A DNA stretch of 64,000 nucleotides from Paraburkholderia haematera (GCF_905220975.1 NZ_CAJNBK010000012.1:117155-181154), one strand, 5' to 3'. Counted from the first letter of the stretch, positions 28,876-38,503 are shown. Notes: a model not told the origin generated them from the sequence alone. Made by a program: numbers and translations.

Positions 28876-29379
28876 TTAGCTCGGGCTGCTCGAAAGGCTC
28901 GCACGCACGCGATAGACCAGATTCGGATTCTTGTCGACGATTGTCCAGCTCGTCCACTGGCCGGCCGGCACCTTCAGGCCGGGATGGCTCGCGCTCACCT
29001 GACGCGGTTGCGGCGGCAGCTTGCAGCCGGTATCGGTTTGCTGCGCGGTGTCTTCCTCGAACGTTTCCTGGGCTTCGATCGACAGCGTGACCTCTTTTGC
29101 ATCCGCCTGCAGCGGCGAGACCGTCAGCGTGCGCGCCAGATCGATGCTGCCGCCGGGCTGGTCTTTACAGCCGACGTTATGCTGCACCACCTTGTGATGC
29201 GTATCCGTGCGCGCCTGGCCGACGGTGGTCGTGCCGTCGAATGAATCGATCTGCTGGCCGTCGCGCATGACCTGCAACTGCCATTGCACGACCTGCTGCG
29301 ACGACCCTTGTGCGTTCGCAATCGGCGAGGTACCGAACAGCGCGGCGGCTAGCACGGCGGCGATACTGGTTTTCCACAT
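28876..29379 (-). CDS. Exported protein of unknown function (167 aa)
   Basis: A 167-residue protein with a Sec signal peptide cleaved after ANA (residue 23). The mature part is beta-rich and has two cysteines (VGCKDQ and TGCKLPP) that could form a disulfide. I recognise no domain. It is predicted periplasmic. It lies upstream of the EEP hydrolase on the same strand with a gap of about 100 bases. Codon use is normal, so the gene is probably real. Confidence 0.7.
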   Translation of the reverse strand: MWKTSIAAVLAAALFGTSPIANAQGSSQQVVQWQLQVMRDGQQIDSFDGTTTVGQARTDTHHKVVQHNVGCKDQPGGSIDLARTLTVSPLQADAKEVTLSIEAQETFEEDTAQQTDTGCKLPPQPRQVSASHPGLKVPAGQWTSWTIVDKNPNLVYRVRASLSSSPS

Positions 29380-29672
29380 AAAAAGAGTCTCCGGTCATTG
29401 CGTCCGGCAGAGTAGTCAGAGGGCCATCTTACGCCTGATGGGCTGAACGCTTTTCTGACACCTCAAACGGGACCGGGTTCTGCAATACACCATTTCAGGC
29501 GGGCTGGGAATCTTCAGGGGAACTTCTTCGGGGGCGTTGCTGGAAACACGCCGTTGTTAGCAGCAGAGCCGCACGACTGCTGGCTTGCACGCGAATATGT
29601 CCTCGTTACACTGGACCTGAAACGGCGCCAATAAGGTGCCGCAGCAGCAGGGCCAGTCAGACGGGGTGAGCC

Positions 29673-30650
29673 ATGACAACAGCAATGGTCAAACAGGAAA
29701 TCGCCGTAGCGTCGTTCAGCCGGGTGTACGACCTCGATCAGGTCGAGCACGCGCTGAACGATCTCGGTGAAGGCGCGAACGAGGCGCTGCGCGCCACTTA
29801 CGAAAAGATGCTGAAAACCGGCAATATGCGTTTCTGCGTCAAGCCGAACCGGATGCCGTCGATCGATGATCTGATCGACGCGCTGCCCAACTTTTCAGCG
29901 CCGCTCGACGACATCCGCAAGCAGGTCGCCTTGTGTCTGGAGACTGAAGACCGTCTTGAACTGATGCCAATCCTGCTGCTCGGCGATCCGGGCATCGGCA
30001 AGACGCACTTTGCCAAGCAGTTGGCGCGGCTGCTCGGCACCGCCTATCAATACGTCGCGATGAGTTCGCTGACCGCGGGGTGGATTCTGTCGGGTGCGTC
30101 GTCGCAGTGGAAGAACGCGAAGCCAGGCAAGGTGTTCGATGCGCTTGTGAACGGCAGCTATGCGAACCCCGTGATCGCCGTCGACGAGATCGACAAGGCC
30201 ACCGGCGATTCGCAATACGATCCGCTCGGTGCGCTTTATGCACTGCTCGAGCACGACACCGCGCAGACCTTCATCGACGAATTCGCCGAGATTCCGATCA
30301 ATGCCGGTCACGTGATCTGGATTGCAACGGCGAACGACGAGCGGTCGATTCCTGAGCCGATCCTGAACCGGATGAACGTGTACGAGATTCCGCCGCCGGA
30401 TCGTGACGGCGCTCGACGGATCGCCCAATCGATCTACGACGAGATTCGCTCGGCGCATAACTGGGGTCTGCGCTTTCCCGAGACGCTCGGCGACGCCGCG
30501 CTCGACGCGCTGAAGCTGGCCTCGCCGCGTGAAATGCGGCGCGCGATTCTCAATGGGTTCGGCGCGGCACGCATCGACGGGCGCGATTGGATCGAAGCCG
30601 GCGATATCCGGCTGGATTACGGAAATCGCCGAAAACCGATTGGTTTTTGA
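29673..30650 (+). CDS. Lon-like AAA+ ATPase, no protease domain
   Basis: A 325-residue AAA+ protein. Walker A is GDPGIGKTHFAKQL, Walker B is VIAVDEIDKA, sensor 1 is IWIATANDERSIPEPILNRM with the arginine finger, and sensor 2 is SPREMRRAILN. The AAA module resembles that of Lon, but the Lon N-terminal and Ser-Lys protease domains are absent. It carries instead an N-terminal region of about 90 residues (RVYDLDQVEHALNDLGEGAN). There is no adjacent protease or VWA gene. It may be a stand-alone remodeller. The function is not known. Confidence 0.8.
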   Translation: MTTAMVKQEIAVASFSRVYDLDQVEHALNDLGEGANEALRATYEKMLKTGNMRFCVKPNRMPSIDDLIDALPNFSAPLDDIRKQVALCLETEDRLELMPILLLGDPGIGKTHFAKQLARLLGTAYQYVAMSSLTAGWILSGASSQWKNAKPGKVFDALVNGSYANPVIAVDEIDKATGDSQYDPLGALYALLEHDTAQTFIDEFAEIPINAGHVIWIATANDERSIPEPILNRMNVYEIPPPDRDGARRIAQSIYDEIRSAHNWGLRFPETLGDAALDALKLASPREMRRAILNGFGAARIDGRDWIEAGDIRLDYGNRRKPIGF

Positions 30651-31068
30651 AGTTTTTTTGCCATTTCTTGGCCTGAAAATTGCCATTCGGGGACTTTCTA
30701 TGATCGCAAATCGGGTGTCCATGCCGAGAACGCGATGAATGCTCAGACAATTGTTGCTATTTGTGAGGTGCAATGGCAACTCGCCACACGGCGTCCCGCT
30801 CGCATGAAGAGTCGGGCGCCGGGCGCGTCGACGGCGTACACTGATCTTGTCCGGCCCATACGTATTAGACCTGCTCAAGACCGAATGCCCGCAGTCGTCC
30901 GCTGCGGGCATTTCTGTCTGTGCCGCGTCGTACAATTTTGCAAAGTGGTTGCGTAAGGCCAGGTGCGTTCGACAGCGAGCGGTGTGCGGTCCACGATAGC
31001 CGCACCCTGTCTTCATGGTTATCGGGTGAACGAGGCAGCGCGCGGCGAAGTCAGCCGCGTCAAGGGAC
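30651..31068. other. Intergenic region with an isolated hairpin
   Basis: No gene found. An 11-bp stem (30884-30894/30902-30912) followed by TTCTGTCTG lies 230 bases after the AAA ATPase stop. It could be a distant terminator or the 3' end of a small RNA. Confidence 0.45.
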
Positions 31069-32175
31069 ATGGATCAAATCGAATGTGTAGTGATCGGCGC
31101 AGGCGTGATCGGTCTCGCGGTAGCGCGCGCTCTCGCGGCGCGCGGGCGCGAGGTGATCGTGCTGGAAGCGGCCGAAGCGATCGGTGTGGGCACCAGTTCG
31201 CGCAATAGCGAAGTGATTCACGCGGGGATCTACTATCCGCGCGGCTCGCTGAAAGCGGCGCTCTGCGTGCGCGGCCGGGAGATGCTCTACGACTACTGCG
31301 TCGAGCACAATGTGCCGCATTCGCGTTGCGGCAAACTGCTGGTGGCCACCTCGCGCAATCAGGTTCCTCAGCTCGAAAGCATCATGGCGAAGGGGCGTGA
31401 AAACGGCGTACTCGACCTGATGCGGATCGACGGCGACCAGGCGCAAGCGCTCGAACCCGCGCTCGAATGTGTGGAGGCCGTGTTTTCGCCGCAGACGGGC
31501 ATCGTCGATAGTCACCAGTTGATGCTGGCGATTCAGGGCGACGCCGAGCGCGACGGCGCGGTGTGTGCGTTCCATGCACCGGTCGAGGCGATCGAGGCGA
31601 GCAACGGCCGCTTCATCATCAAGGTGGGCGGCGGCGCGCCGACCACGATCAGCGCCGCCTGCGTGATCAATAGCGCCGGTTTGCAGGCCAACGCGCTCGC
31701 GCGCAGGATTCGCGGCCTCGACGCGCGCCATGTGCCGCCGCTCTACCTCGCGCGCGGCAACTACTTCAGCATCTCGGGGCGCGCGCCGTTCAGCAGGCTG
31801 ATCTATCCGATGCCGAACGAAGCCGGTCTCGGCGTGCATCTGACGATCGATCTCGGTGGCCAGGCGCGCTTCGGTCCCGATGTCGAATGGGTCGATGCGA
31901 TCAATTACGACGTCGATCCGCATCGCGCGGAATCCTTCTACGCGGCAATTCGCGCCTACTGGCCCGCGCTTCCCGACGATGCCCTGCAGCCCGCTTATGC
32001 GGGGATTCGCCCGAAGCTCTCCGGCCCGGGCGAGCCCGCCGCCGACTTCGTGATTCAAGGTCCGGCCGCACATGGCGTGCGCGGGCTCGTCAATCTGTTC
32101 GGTATCGAGTCGCCGGGACTCACGGCCTCGCTGGCGATTGCGCAGCGCGTCTGCGAACTGAGCGGGCGCGCCTAA
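31069..32175 (+). CDS. FAD-dependent oxidoreductase, L-2-hydroxyglutarate dehydrogenase-like
   Basis: A 368-residue DAO-family flavoprotein. The dinucleotide-binding motif is VVIGAGVIGLAVARALA (7-23). GTSSRNSEVIHAGIYYPRGS and PHSRCGKLLVAT are typical of LhgO/L-2-hydroxyglutarate oxidases, and the C-terminal FAD contact is GIESPGLTASLAIAQ. Family members oxidise 2-hydroxyacids and pass electrons to quinone or oxygen. It is downstream of the AAA ATPase but 418 bases away, so it is probably independent. Substrate is inferred from family resemblance. Confidence 0.85.
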   Translation: MDQIECVVIGAGVIGLAVARALAARGREVIVLEAAEAIGVGTSSRNSEVIHAGIYYPRGSLKAALCVRGREMLYDYCVEHNVPHSRCGKLLVATSRNQVPQLESIMAKGRENGVLDLMRIDGDQAQALEPALECVEAVFSPQTGIVDSHQLMLAIQGDAERDGAVCAFHAPVEAIEASNGRFIIKVGGGAPTTISAACVINSAGLQANALARRIRGLDARHVPPLYLARGNYFSISGRAPFSRLIYPMPNEAGLGVHLTIDLGGQARFGPDVEWVDAINYDVDPHRAESFYAAIRAYWPALPDDALQPAYAGIRPKLSGPGEPAADFVIQGPAAHGVRGLVNLFGIESPGLTASLAIAQRVCELSGRA

Positions 32176-32372
32176 TCGTCGCACCCGGGTTTTTCCCGGG
32201 TTCTTGCGCCATGCGATCAATCGGCATGCCGCGCTCGATATTTGAGCGCGGCGTCGTACCGATTCGCTTATCTCTATCATTTGAGCGCTCACGCGCGGCG
32301 GCTTCGTTGCTATCCTTGGGGACCGCTGTCACCAGAACGGCGATCAGTTCAATATAAATGGAGTGAGTCCCC

Positions 32373-32684
32373 ATGAAGTCTTCCCGTCGTACGTTTTTGA
32401 TCACTAGCATTGGTGTGGCATCCACCTTCGCCCTGTCGCGCCAGGCTTTCGCCGACGCACCGAAACTCGCCGAGACCGATCCGACCGCACAAGCGCTCGG
32501 CTACAAAGCCGACGCGACCAAAGTCGACAAGGCCAAGTTCGCGAAATACGCAGCGGGCCAGGACTGCGGCAACTGCAGCTTCTATCAAGGCAAGCCGACC
32601 GACGCCTACGCGGGTTGCCCGATGTTCGCGGGCAAACAGGTCGCGGGCAAGGGTTGGTGCAGCGCATATAACAAGAAGGCCTGA
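32373..32684 (+). CDS. hip: High-potential iron-sulfur protein (HiPIP)
   Basis: A 103-residue protein with a Tat signal (SRRTFLITSIG) and cleavage near residue 28. The mature protein is about 75 residues. Cluster ligands are Cys65, Cys68, Cys82 and Cys96, with the spacing of HiPIPs. It is a periplasmic [4Fe-4S] one-electron carrier, used in respiration or photosynthesis by proteobacteria. It is a single-gene transcript with a strong terminator at 32767. No reductase or oxidase gene is next to it, so its partner is unknown. Confidence 0.95.
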   Translation: MKSSRRTFLITSIGVASTFALSRQAFADAPKLAETDPTAQALGYKADATKVDKAKFAKYAAGQDCGNCSFYQGKPTDAYAGCPMFAGKQVAGKGWCSAYNKKA

Positions 32685-32766
32685 TTTCGTTCAGGCCGCG
32701 CGCACGCTCAGCGGTGCGCCAAATGCGCTGCAACATGACGGCGCCGGACTGCGGTCCAATCATCGA

Positions 32767-32800
32767 GGCGTCTGCCGTCCTGCACGGCAGACGCCTTTTT
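32767..32800 (+). terminator. Rho-independent terminator after hip
   Basis: An 11-bp G+C stem (32767-32777/32785-32795) with a seven-base loop is followed by TTTTT. Confidence 0.9.
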
Positions 32801-32948
32801 GCTGCTTGAAAACAGCTTGCGCGCTCTTTACACTCCATGCGATTGCTGCAGCCAGCGCCGCTTTTTCCCAGTCACGCCAAAGCGCGCTAACGCACATCCA
32901 CGCTGAGACGCCGTACCACGCGACACTTTTCGCAGGCTGGAGATTCGA

Positions 32949-34241
32949 ATGGCAGCAGCGTCAAAGAGCCTCCACACACGCGCCGTCGCGGCGGCCGTGA
33001 TCGGCAACGCGCTCGAATGGTACGACCTCACCGTGTTCGGTTTCCTTACGGTGGTGATCGCACAGTTGTTCTTTCCGACCAACAGCGACTATTCGTCGGT
33101 GCTGCTGACCACCGCGACCTTCGGCGTCGCATTTGTCATGCGGCCGATCGGCGGCATCGTACTTGGACTTTACGCGGATCGCGCGGGACGCAAGGCGGCG
33201 CTGTCGCTCGTCATCGCGCTGATGACGCTCGGCATTCTGCTGCTGGCGATTGCCCCGCCGTATTCCGCGATCGGCATCGGCGCGCCTTTGATGATCGTGC
33301 TCGGGCGTTTGCTGCAGGGCTTTTCCGCCGGCGGTGAATTCGGCAGTTCGACAGCTTTGCTGATCGAAGCGGCGCCGTTCTCGAAACGCGGCTTCTACGG
33401 CAGCTGGCAGATGGCGAGCCAGGCGGCGGCGCTTCTGCTCGGCGCCGTGGTTGGCGCGTTGATCACGCGCGGCCTTTCACCCGAAGCGCTGAAGTCCTGG
33501 GGTTGGCGCGTACCGTTCATTCTGGGCTTGATCATCGGGCCGATCGGCTTCTATATCCGCCGGCATCTCTCCGATTCCGAGGCCTTTCTGCACGCGCAAA
33601 AAATGGCGCGGCGCGCGACGCTCGGCGAAGTGTTCAAGTGCCACAGCCGCGACGTACTGTGCGGACTCGGTGCGGTGATCGCGCTCACCGTGACGATCTA
33701 CGTGCTGATCAGCTATCTGCCGACCTTCGCGGTCAAGCAGCTGAAGCTGCCCTATGCGCAATCCTTTTACGCGGTGATCGTCGGCAATCTGCTGTTGACG
33801 GTGCTCTCGCCGCTGACGGGCGCATGGTCGGACCGGATCGGACGCAAGGGGCTCTCGCTGTGGTCGCTGGTACTGACGCTCGTCATCATCTACCCGCTGT
33901 TCGCGTGGCTCGCGGCGGCGCCGAGCGTGTCGAAACTGATTCTCGTGCAGGCGCTACTGTCGATTACGCTGTCCGGATACTACGGACCGTTCGGCGCGTT
34001 GATCGCCGAACTGTTCCCGGCGAACGTGCGCTCGATTGGTTTATCGCTCGCGTACAACGTCGCGGTGATGCTGTTCGGCGGCTTTGGGCCTTTCGTCGTG
34101 ACATGGCTCATCAACACCACGGGTTCGCCGCTCGCGCCGACTTATTACGTGATGGGTGGACTGGCGCTGTCGATCGTCGCGGTGGCGTGCATTCCCGGCA
34201 AGCGGCACGCGGATCTCGATGCGCAGCGCAAACCGGCTTGA
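32949..34241 (+). CDS. MFS transporter, metabolite:H+ symporter (MHS) family
   Basis: A 430-residue 12-helix transporter. MHS hallmarks are GNALEWYDLTVFGFLTVVI in TM1 and the MFS motif LYADRAGRKAAL, with RLLQGFSAGGEFGSSTALL in TM4 and SGYYGPFGALIAELFPANVR in the second half. Relatives move citrate, proline/betaine, shikimate or alpha-ketoglutarate with protons. It converges on an amidase gene. Substrate not deducible. Confidence 0.9.
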   Translation: MAAASKSLHTRAVAAAVIGNALEWYDLTVFGFLTVVIAQLFFPTNSDYSSVLLTTATFGVAFVMRPIGGIVLGLYADRAGRKAALSLVIALMTLGILLLAIAPPYSAIGIGAPLMIVLGRLLQGFSAGGEFGSSTALLIEAAPFSKRGFYGSWQMASQAAALLLGAVVGALITRGLSPEALKSWGWRVPFILGLIIGPIGFYIRRHLSDSEAFLHAQKMARRATLGEVFKCHSRDVLCGLGAVIALTVTIYVLISYLPTFAVKQLKLPYAQSFYAVIVGNLLLTVLSPLTGAWSDRIGRKGLSLWSLVLTLVIIYPLFAWLAAAPSVSKLILVQALLSITLSGYYGPFGALIAELFPANVRSIGLSLAYNVAVMLFGGFGPFVVTWLINTTGSPLAPTYYVMGGLALSIVAVACIPGKRHADLDAQRKPA

Positions 34242-34275
34242 GCGCTAAGTCGGGCGGCTGCTCGAGTTGATTCGT

Positions 34276-35796
34276 CTAGCTGCGCGCCTGCATCAGCGGC
34301 GGCCGTTTGTCGAACCATGGCCGCGCCGCTTCGAGTTGCGCGGCGAGGCGCAGCAGTGTTGCTTCACCGCCGTTGCGCGTGGCGAACTGCACGCCGACAG
34401 GCAGCCCGCGCGCGTTCCAGTAAAGCGGCACCGACATCGCCGGTTGTCCGCTCAGATTGAACAACTCCGTGCATCCCGCCCATGCGAACGCCTTGTTCGA
34501 CGCTTCGGTCAGCAGCTTCTTCAGCAAAGGTTCGAGCGGCATGGCGGCGACGGCGCGCATCTGCATGCGCTCAGCGGGTGTCGGCTGCATTTCGCCGATC
34601 TTGATCGGTGAACTGGCGAGCGTCGCGCACAGGAGCACGTCGTAGCGGCTCAGCAAATCGGTGAGGCGTTCCGTGATGCGGCGCTGTTCTTCGAGCGCGC
34701 CTGGCAGGCCGCGCTCGCCGAGTTTGCGGCCGACGTGCGCCATCACCCACGTCGAGATCTCGAATTCGTCGCGCTGCGGTTTGCGGCCGGTGACGCGATC
34801 GGCGTGCAGCACCATTTCTTCCGCCGTCACCGACCAGAGCATCAGGAACGCGTGCCGAACCGCCGCGAAATCGATACCGAGCGACACGGGTTCGATGTTA
34901 TGGCCTAGCGAACTGGCGAGTTGCGCGGCGTCTTCGAGCGCGGCGCGCGAGTCGGCGGAGAGCGAGGGCGCCAGCATCGAATCAGTGACATAGGCAATGT
35001 TCAGCCGCTTGCATGGCTCGCGGCTCGCGCCAAGAAAAGTGCCGGGTGCGCCGGGCGGTCTGTCTGCATTGCCCGCCAGCAGGTCGAGCAGCAACGCGCT
35101 GTCGCGCACGCTGCGCGATACCGCGTGATCGACGCCGAGCTCGCCGGCCGCGGCCGTCGGTGTCGCACGCGGTACGCGTCCGCGGGAAGGCTTGAGGCCG
35201 AACAGTCCGCAACATGAAGCTGGAATGCGGATCGAGCCGCCGCCGTCCGATGCATGCGCGAGCGGCACGATACCCGCGGCGACCGCCGCGGCCGCACCGC
35301 CGCTCGAGCCGCCAGGCGTGTGGTCGAGACTCCACGGATTGCGGCACGCGCCGAACAGTTCGGGCTCCGTATAAGGCATCTGACCGAGCTCGGAGGTGCT
35401 GGTCTTGGCGAAGATGTTGAGGCCGGCCGCTTTCGCGAGCGTGACGACCGGAGCGTCCTCGGTAGGAATGAAGTGGCGATAGTGGCGGCTGCCCATCGTC
35501 ATCCGCAACCCGGCGACCGCAGCGCCCAGGTCCTTGATCAGATAGGGCACGCCCGCTAGAGCCGCTTGCGCGCTCCCGCCATCCGCATGGTTCGCGCCGT
35601 TGGCTCTGCTCGCATCGTCACGGGAGGCACGTTGACGTGCGGCGTCGTAGTCCTTCAGGACAATCGCATTGATCGCGGGATTGACCGCCTCGGCGCGGGA
35701 GATCGCGATGTCCAGCAACTCGCGCGCGCTTGCTTCGCGGCTTCGAACCAGCTCGGCGAGGCCGATGGCGTCATGGGCGAGATAGTCTGTTTGCAC
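34276..35796 (-). CDS. Amidase-signature hydrolase
   Basis: A 506-residue amidase with a GTG start after GAGGG. The Ser-cisSer-Lys triad is visible: Lys88 (GVPYLIKDLG), the GGSSGGA loop (162-168) and the nucleophile Ser188 (DGGGSIRIPAS). Family members hydrolyse amides, including nicotinamide-like or acyl amides; a GatA role is unlikely since no gatB or gatC is present. It is the first of a leftward tandem pair with the dienelactone hydrolase gene upstream, about 80 bases away. The natural substrate is unknown. Confidence 0.9.
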   Translation of the reverse strand: MQTDYLAHDAIGLAELVRSREASARELLDIAISRAEAVNPAINAIVLKDYDAARQRASRDDASRANGANHADGGSAQAALAGVPYLIKDLGAAVAGLRMTMGSRHYRHFIPTEDAPVVTLAKAAGLNIFAKTSTSELGQMPYTEPELFGACRNPWSLDHTPGGSSGGAAAAVAAGIVPLAHASDGGGSIRIPASCCGLFGLKPSRGRVPRATPTAAAGELGVDHAVSRSVRDSALLLDLLAGNADRPPGAPGTFLGASREPCKRLNIAYVTDSMLAPSLSADSRAALEDAAQLASSLGHNIEPVSLGIDFAAVRHAFLMLWSVTAEEMVLHADRVTGRKPQRDEFEISTWVMAHVGRKLGERGLPGALEEQRRITERLTDLLSRYDVLLCATLASSPIKIGEMQPTPAERMQMRAVAAMPLEPLLKKLLTEASNKAFAWAGCTELFNLSGQPAMSVPLYWNARGLPVGVQFATRNGGEATLLRLAAQLEAARPWFDKRPPLMQARS

Positions 35797-35874
35797 GACG
35801 GAAAGGCCCTCTTGATCGAGTCTTGGGTCTGCCAGTTGCAGCCGAGGGCTGCAGACGTGGGTTACTGCCGCGAG

Positions 35875-36573
35875 TTACAGCCGCTCACCGAGGAAGGTCA
35901 GCGTGCGGCCATGCGCCAGCGCCGAAGCGTGCTGGTTATACGACGCGCGGTCCGAGCAGTTGAAGCCGTGATCGGCGTTCGGATAAATGTTGAACTCCGC
36001 ATCGGTGCGGCCGGCGAAGCGTTCCTGAATCTGGCCGACCGCCGACAGCGGGATATGCGCATCGAGTTCGCCGTAGTGGAATTGCATCGGCACTTTGATC
36101 TTCGCGGCCTGATCGAGCTTGTTCTGGATGCCGCCGCCGTAGTAGGCAACCGCGCCGTCGAGCGAGCCTTGTGCGGCTGCCAGATACGCGAGCTGACCGC
36201 CAAAGCAGAAGCCGATCGCCGCAATCTTGCCGGTCACTTCCGGCATGGCGCGCAGCGCCGCGGCGGCTGCACCGATATCGGCCACTGCCTGGTCGACGTT
36301 GGTCTTCTGCATCAGCTCGATGCCTTTCTCGCGATCCGCGCCGTCATACGTCAATTCGACACGCGGCTGCACGCGCCAGAACACGTCCGGTGCAAGCGCG
36401 ACGTAGCCGTCTTGCGCGTACTGATCCGCGATCGAGCGGATATGGCTGTTCACGCCGAAGATTTCCTGAATGATGATGACGGCCGGTCCCTTGCCGCCTT
36501 TGGGCAGCGCCAGATAACCGCCGAAACTGTCGTTGCCGGCGGGAATGTCGATCCAGCGGGAAGTCGTGCTCAT
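35875..36573 (-). CDS. Dienelactone hydrolase-family protein
   Basis: A 232-residue alpha/beta hydrolase. ATG at 36573 (MSTTSRWIDIPAG) fits the GGAGAG site; an ATG four codons earlier is possible. Cys123 (GFCFGG), Asp171 (GELDAHIP) and His202 (NADHGFN) form the triad, with Glu37 (IQEIFG) also conserved. This matches carboxymethylenebutenolidase-type enzymes of chlorocatechol and related ring-cleavage routes, though many relatives have other esterase roles. No catechol-pathway gene is adjacent, so the activity is uncertain. Confidence 0.87.
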   Translation of the reverse strand: MSTTSRWIDIPAGNDSFGGYLALPKGGKGPAVIIIQEIFGVNSHIRSIADQYAQDGYVALAPDVFWRVQPRVELTYDGADREKGIELMQKTNVDQAVADIGAAAAALRAMPEVTGKIAAIGFCFGGQLAYLAAAQGSLDGAVAYYGGGIQNKLDQAAKIKVPMQFHYGELDAHIPLSAVGQIQERFAGRTDAEFNIYPNADHGFNCSDRASYNQHASALAHGRTLTFLGERL

Positions 36574-37216
36574 GTTGCTCTCCATTGACCCGTGCGTTGA
36601 TGCGCGAGGTCGGTCTGAATGAATGCCAGAGGCCTGAACGCCCGAGGCGGCCGGTCAGTTTGCCATCAAAAGAAACGCCTTGCAGCGAGGCCGGGCGCGG
36701 CCTGAGGACGCGCCCGGCGCGGCAACAATCGCGTAAGGCGAATGAAACATTCCCGATCATTCATCGCGGCGCATAAACGTTGATTCGGCATAGCTCAGGC
36801 GCGTCTTGCAGCAACCTGGGATGCGCCTTGTTTTTAAGCACAAAGCCTATTCGAAACATTAACGGTTTAACACGCTAAAAGCTTTAGGCCGCGCTGTTAG
36901 ACGAAAGGCTCACCTAGCGGAAACCCGCATGGGCTGGTGCTTTCCAGCCTGTTCTTCCAGTCGGAATCGGCTCCTGTTGGATAAACGCTATTAGTGTTCA
37001 TCCCACTTCCTCAAAAAAGTCCCACAATTTAATTTGATGGCCTACACTTGCGCGCAAGTACGGTTTGCCGCCTGCCACAAACAGTTCGGTGAACGTGCTG
37101 GCCAAGTGCATGAACGATGCAACCGGCGTGGTCGTCCACGGGACTGAGCGACACGTGTAGGGACGCGGGGGCACAGGGCGATTACGTTGTTTTTGGGACC
37201 GAAACTGGAGACTTAC
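36574..37216. other. Long intergenic region upstream of livJ-like gene
   Basis: 640 bases with no supported gene. A terminator-like hairpin lies at 36797-36805/36820-36828 with a T-run at 36831-36835, though no plus-strand gene precedes it, so a small RNA ending there is possible. A 14-base perfect palindrome, ACTTGCGCGCAAGT, is at 37046-37059. Promoters for the leftward hydrolase and the rightward binding protein must lie here. Confidence 0.5.
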
Positions 37217-38362
37217 ATGAACATCAAGATTCAAAAGCTGTTGCCGATCAGCGCTGCGGCCATGTTGTTTGCGTCGTTGGCAACCGGCGCGGTGGCGGAC
37301 GAGGTCGTCAAGATCGGCCACGTCGCACCGTTGACCGGCGGTATCGCTCACCTGGGTAAAGACAACGAAAACGGCGCGCGCCTGGCAGTTGAGGAAATCA
37401 ACGCCAAGGGCCTGACGATCGGCGGCCAGAAAATCACGCTGCAACTCGACGCACAAGACGACGCAGCTGACCCGCGTACGGCTACGCAAGTCGCGCAGAA
37501 GCTGGTTGACGATAAGGTCGTCGCAGTGGTCGGCCACTTGAACTCGGGCACGTCGATCCCGGCTTCGAAGATCTATAGCGATGCAGGCATCGTGCAGATC
37601 TCGCCGTCGGCAACGAACCCGGCTTACACGCAACAGGGCTTCAAGACGACGTACCGCGTCGTGGCGACCGATGCGCAACAAGGTCCGGCACTGGCTAACT
37701 ACGCATCCAAGACCATGAAGATGAAGAGCGTCGCAATCGTCGACGACTCGACCGCTTATGGCCAGGGTCTCGCCAACGAATTCGAGAAGACCGCCAAGTC
37801 GCTCGGCATGAACGTGATGTCGCACGATGCGACGAACGACAAGGCCGTCGACTTCCGCGCAATTCTGACGAAGATCAAGGGCGAAAACCCGGACGCGATC
37901 ATGTACGGCGGTATGGACGCAACCGGCGGCCCGTTCGCCAAGCAAGCCAAGCAACTCGGCCTGCGCGCGAAGGTTCTGGCAGGCGACGGCGTGTGTACCG
38001 ACAAGCTGTCGGACCTGGCTGGCGACGCAACCGACAACATCGTCTGCTCGGAAGCCGGTATGGCGCTCGAGAAGATGGCTGGCGGCGCAGCGTTCCTTGC
38101 CAAGTATCAGAAGCGTTTCGGTCAGCCGATCCAGATCTACGCTCCGTTCACGTATGACGCTGTGTACATCATCGTCGACGCTATGAAGCGTTCGAACTCG
38201 ACCGATCCGGCGAAGATCCTGGCAGCTATGCCGGGCACCGACTACAAGGGTGTGATCGGTGAAACCACGTTCGACTCGAAGGGCGACCTTCAGCACGGCG
38301 TGATCTCGCTGTACAACTACAAGGGCGGCAAGAAGACGCTGCTCGACGTAGTGAAGATGTAA
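37217..38362 (+). CDS. livJ: Branched-chain amino acid ABC transporter substrate-binding protein
   Basis: A 381-residue periplasmic binding protein with CTGGAG six bases before its ATG. A signal peptide ends at AVA (residue 27). Mature sequence has IGHVAPLTGGIAHLGKDNEN, VVGHLNSGTSIPASKIY and SAVTNPAYT-like ISPSATNPAYTQQG, standard for Leu/Ile/Val-binding Peripla_BP_6 proteins. No livH, livM, livG or livF is present, so the importer's other parts are elsewhere. Followed by a strong terminator, it is monocistronic. Frequent GCA and other choices unlike neighbours suggest high expression with selected codons. Confidence 0.9.
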   Translation: MNIKIQKLLPISAAAMLFASLATGAVADEVVKIGHVAPLTGGIAHLGKDNENGARLAVEEINAKGLTIGGQKITLQLDAQDDAADPRTATQVAQKLVDDKVVAVVGHLNSGTSIPASKIYSDAGIVQISPSATNPAYTQQGFKTTYRVVATDAQQGPALANYASKTMKMKSVAIVDDSTAYGQGLANEFEKTAKSLGMNVMSHDATNDKAVDFRAILTKIKGENPDAIMYGGMDATGGPFAKQAKQLGLRAKVLAGDGVCTDKLSDLAGDATDNIVCSEAGMALEKMAGGAAFLAKYQKRFGQPIQIYAPFTYDAVYIIVDAMKRSNSTDPAKILAAMPGTDYKGVIGETTFDSKGDLQHGVISLYNYKGGKKTLLDVVKM

Positions 38363-38409
38363 AAACCGCATGACCGAAGGCAGCTTTGTTTGTCTTCGGT
38401 CAAGTAGTT

Positions 38410-38450
38410 AAAAGGCACGCGCGCCGCAAGGCTTGCGTGCCTTTTCTTTT
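38410..38450 (+). terminator. Rho-independent terminator after livJ
   Basis: An 11-bp stem (38410-38420/38435-38445) with a 14-base loop is followed by TTTTCTTTT. A weaker hairpin (GACCGAAG/CTTCGGTC) precedes it from 38370. Confidence 0.85.
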
Positions 38451-38503
38451 GGGCATCCGCGTGCGAGGCTGACGGGTTTGAGAACATTGATTGGGAGAAT
38501 GCC

